A program made the position numbers and the translations under genes. Below, in pieces: positions 62,796 through 64,000 of a DNA stretch of 64,000 bases (the stretch's first letter is position 1; the number at the start of each line of letters is the position of its first letter). The stretch comes from Lithodes maja (lineage: Eukaryota > Arthropoda > Malacostraca > Decapoda > Lithodidae): positions 38,618 to 102,617 of the forward strand of contig JBAKBP010007165.1 in NCBI GenBank assembly GCA_037953745.1, in the 5' to 3' direction. The notes beneath the pieces are model-generated. The model saw nothing but the letters and a program-made list of their open reading frames with translations. It did no database searches and was not told where the DNA came from.

Positions 62796-63395
62796 TCTAT
62801 ATTATTAAATCAGTTTGTGTGTCTGTCTGTCTGTGCGTTCTTAATAGGCGGCCGCAGTTTTGGACCTGGGGAGCTGAAACTTTGCATGTGGGTGTCAATT
62901 GACCTGGGTCAGGTCATAAAGGGGGCGAGGCCACGATCGGAGGTCGTTTCGAGGCCGAAATTGAAAAAAAAATGAAAGAAATGGCCGTTTGGGGCAGAAG
63001 GAGGCCTCCGATCGAAAAGGTGTATGGAACAAAAGTTGTTCGCAGCCCCCCAAAATGGGGTTACGGATGAGGTCAGATCCAAAATCGGAGGTCGCCGTTT
63101 AATGAGGCACAGGGAGGTCGAGGCCAGTGATTATGGTAGTAGTGTTTTTTTTTTTTTTTTTTTTTTTAATATTAGTTTAACCAGACCACTGAGCTCTACA
63201 AATGAACTCTCATAGGGCTGGCCCGAAGGATTCGATCAAGATATATAACTAAACGAGTCAAGATAGATCGGGAAGGGCAGGAGGGGAAAAAATCGAGGAA
63301 GGTGAAGAGGTAGTAGTAGTATTGTGATGATTGTGGTAGTAGTGATTGATGATGTTGATTATGGTAGTAGTAGTGGTGGTAGTACCAGTATATAG
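62796..63395 (+). mobile_element. Helitron-like element 2 (3' end not found)
   Basis: Begins A|TCTATATTATTAAATC three bases after element 1 ends and shares its interior (62980-63135) and the GTAGTAGTGATTGATGATG region. A family L insertion (63143-63300, reversed) splits it. No terminal hairpin/CTAG was found before the antiporter exon. Confidence 0.6.
63143..63300 (-). repeat. Family L fragment with T run (reverse-oriented poly-A tail)
   Basis: A T run at 63146-63168, then AACCAGACCACTGAGCTC and AGGGCTGGCCCGAAGGATTC, the complement of the L end at 20190-20252. Confidence 0.7.
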
Positions 63396-63410
63396 TTAAT
63401 ACACGCATAC

Positions 63411-63578
63411 CATCTGGTTTCCAAAGAGAGCGAAGACCCCGGCAGCGAACACTATGAGAAGCCTGAAGACTGGTGCCTGGGGGTGTGCTGGGTCCGGTAA
63501 CACCCAACACGCAGTACCAACCAAACAACCGTATACCAACCCAAGCAATACCTGGAAAGGTCCCTTTAGAATTACCAC
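63411..63578 (-). CDS. SLC9B: SLC9B/NHA-like Na+/H+ antiporter exon (upstream)
   Basis: A 168-bp exon (56 codons, phase 0-0) with acceptor CTATGTGACTTATAG and donor ATG|GTATGC on the minus strand. It encodes KGPFQVLLGLVYGCLVGTAC, then WVLPDPAHPQAPVFRLLIVF and AAGVFALFGNQM: a GP-led membrane helix, a Pro-rich loop and a second helix. This order (QGP-led helix, loop with Pro, RT/RL-led helix) is that of SLC9B antiporters, and the next exon in the same direction (58223-58315) continues it without a phase break. The intervening intron is 5095 bp and full of mobile elements. Earlier exons lie to the right of the window. Confidence 0.82.
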
Positions 63579-63653
63579 CTATAAGTCACATAGAAAGAGA
63601 AGTACTGTACAGTACAGTACCGTAGAATCATTAGTTTTCAATCTCTCTCACTC

Positions 63654-63700
63654 TTGTTGTTGTTGTTGTTGTTGTTGTCATTGTTGTTGTTGTTGTTGTA
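63654..63700. repeat. TTG (AAC) microsatellite
   Basis: TTG repeats with one CAT interruption. Read on the minus strand it is an AAC run like the Jockey-like LINE tails. 63698-63725 (ATAGTCTATTCATTAAAAAT) resembles a family D end. Confidence 0.7.
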
Positions 63701-63740
63701 TAGTCTATTCATTAAAAATAGGCCAAAAATCGGCAACAAT

Positions 63741-64000
63741 GTAATGTGCGGGCGTAGCCTACCGCCCGCCTTGTTTACACTACGCGGAGCGGCGACGCCG
63801 GACGCTTTCATCATGTTCCCGTCTATTTTGACTGCCGTTGGATACAATAATATATTGAGGGTCTTAGCCCTCCATGACATATTGTCATCATCATGTACAG
63901 TATATTACCAGCAGAGGGCAAATAACCGAAAAAAAAATGCCGTCAAAATAAACGCGAACTTAACCGCGGCGATCGACCTATGTTAACATGACGACCGTAC
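63741..64000. other. Unassigned sequence
   Basis: CpG-rich around 63745-63800, then AT-rich; no splice-bounded frame of the antiporter could be recognised here. Confidence 0.35.

Overview
This window is a stretch of a large, repeat-rich animal genome. It is most likely from a decapod crustacean. That is inferred from TTAGG/CCTAA-type (arthropod telomere-like) satellite units, from CR1 LINE tails of the GTACTCACCTAATT type, and from densely nested RTE, CR1 and Jockey-like LINEs inside large introns. Nothing in it looks bacterial: genes are split by GT-AG introns and most open frames belong to transposable elements.

Two host genes are visible as small spliced exons. On the + strand, exons at 4950-5064 and 8191-8319 encode the end of a RhoGAP domain and the C-terminus of an OCRL/INPP5B-type inositol polyphosphate 5-phosphatase. 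On the - strand, exons at 63411-63578 and 58223-58315 (both 0-0 phase, joining in frame) encode membrane segments of an SLC9B/NHA-type Na+/H+ antiporter. The genes converge; the roughly 50 kb between them is almost entirely repeat, and no further exon of either gene was recognised there.

Layout. 1-8.3 kb: LINE tail, a 3.55-kb solo-LTR-like element (A1) and the OCRL-like exons, with MITEs and a truncated RTE LINE in the intron. 8.35-11.8 kb: a full-length, open RTE-like LINE inside a 192-bp MITE. 13-17.3 kb: an RTE-tailed SINE, then a TTAA-flanked element (B1) interrupted by an intact CR1 LINE. 17.4-27 kb: a field of short inverted-repeat elements (families C, D, E, F, G), LINE fragments, TA repeats and tRNA-like SINE sequence. 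27-33 kb: repeat families H and J, a 54-bp CCTAA minisatellite, and an intact 947-codon LINE. 33.5-37.3 kb: second LTR-like copy (A2) and a 127-bp TTAGG-containing tandem repeat. 37.3-41.6 kb: an RTE LINE split by a 2.1-kb TTAA element. 42-48 kb: four more B elements, two of them splitting a third RTE-like LINE that carries a Cys/His finger. 48.2-51.6 kb: third LTR-like copy (A3). 52.5-57.8 kb: two CR1 LINEs. 58.4-63.4 kb, in the antiporter intron: a Jockey-like LINE with a nested SINE-like partner and two Helitron-like elements.

Several insertions can be proven inside the window because the empty site is also present or the interrupted reading frame rejoins exactly. These define target duplications: TTAA for family B, 5 bp for the LTR-like element, and 10-15 bp for LINEs and their partners. 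Family names and LINE clades come from motif recognition by eye, not from a database search.
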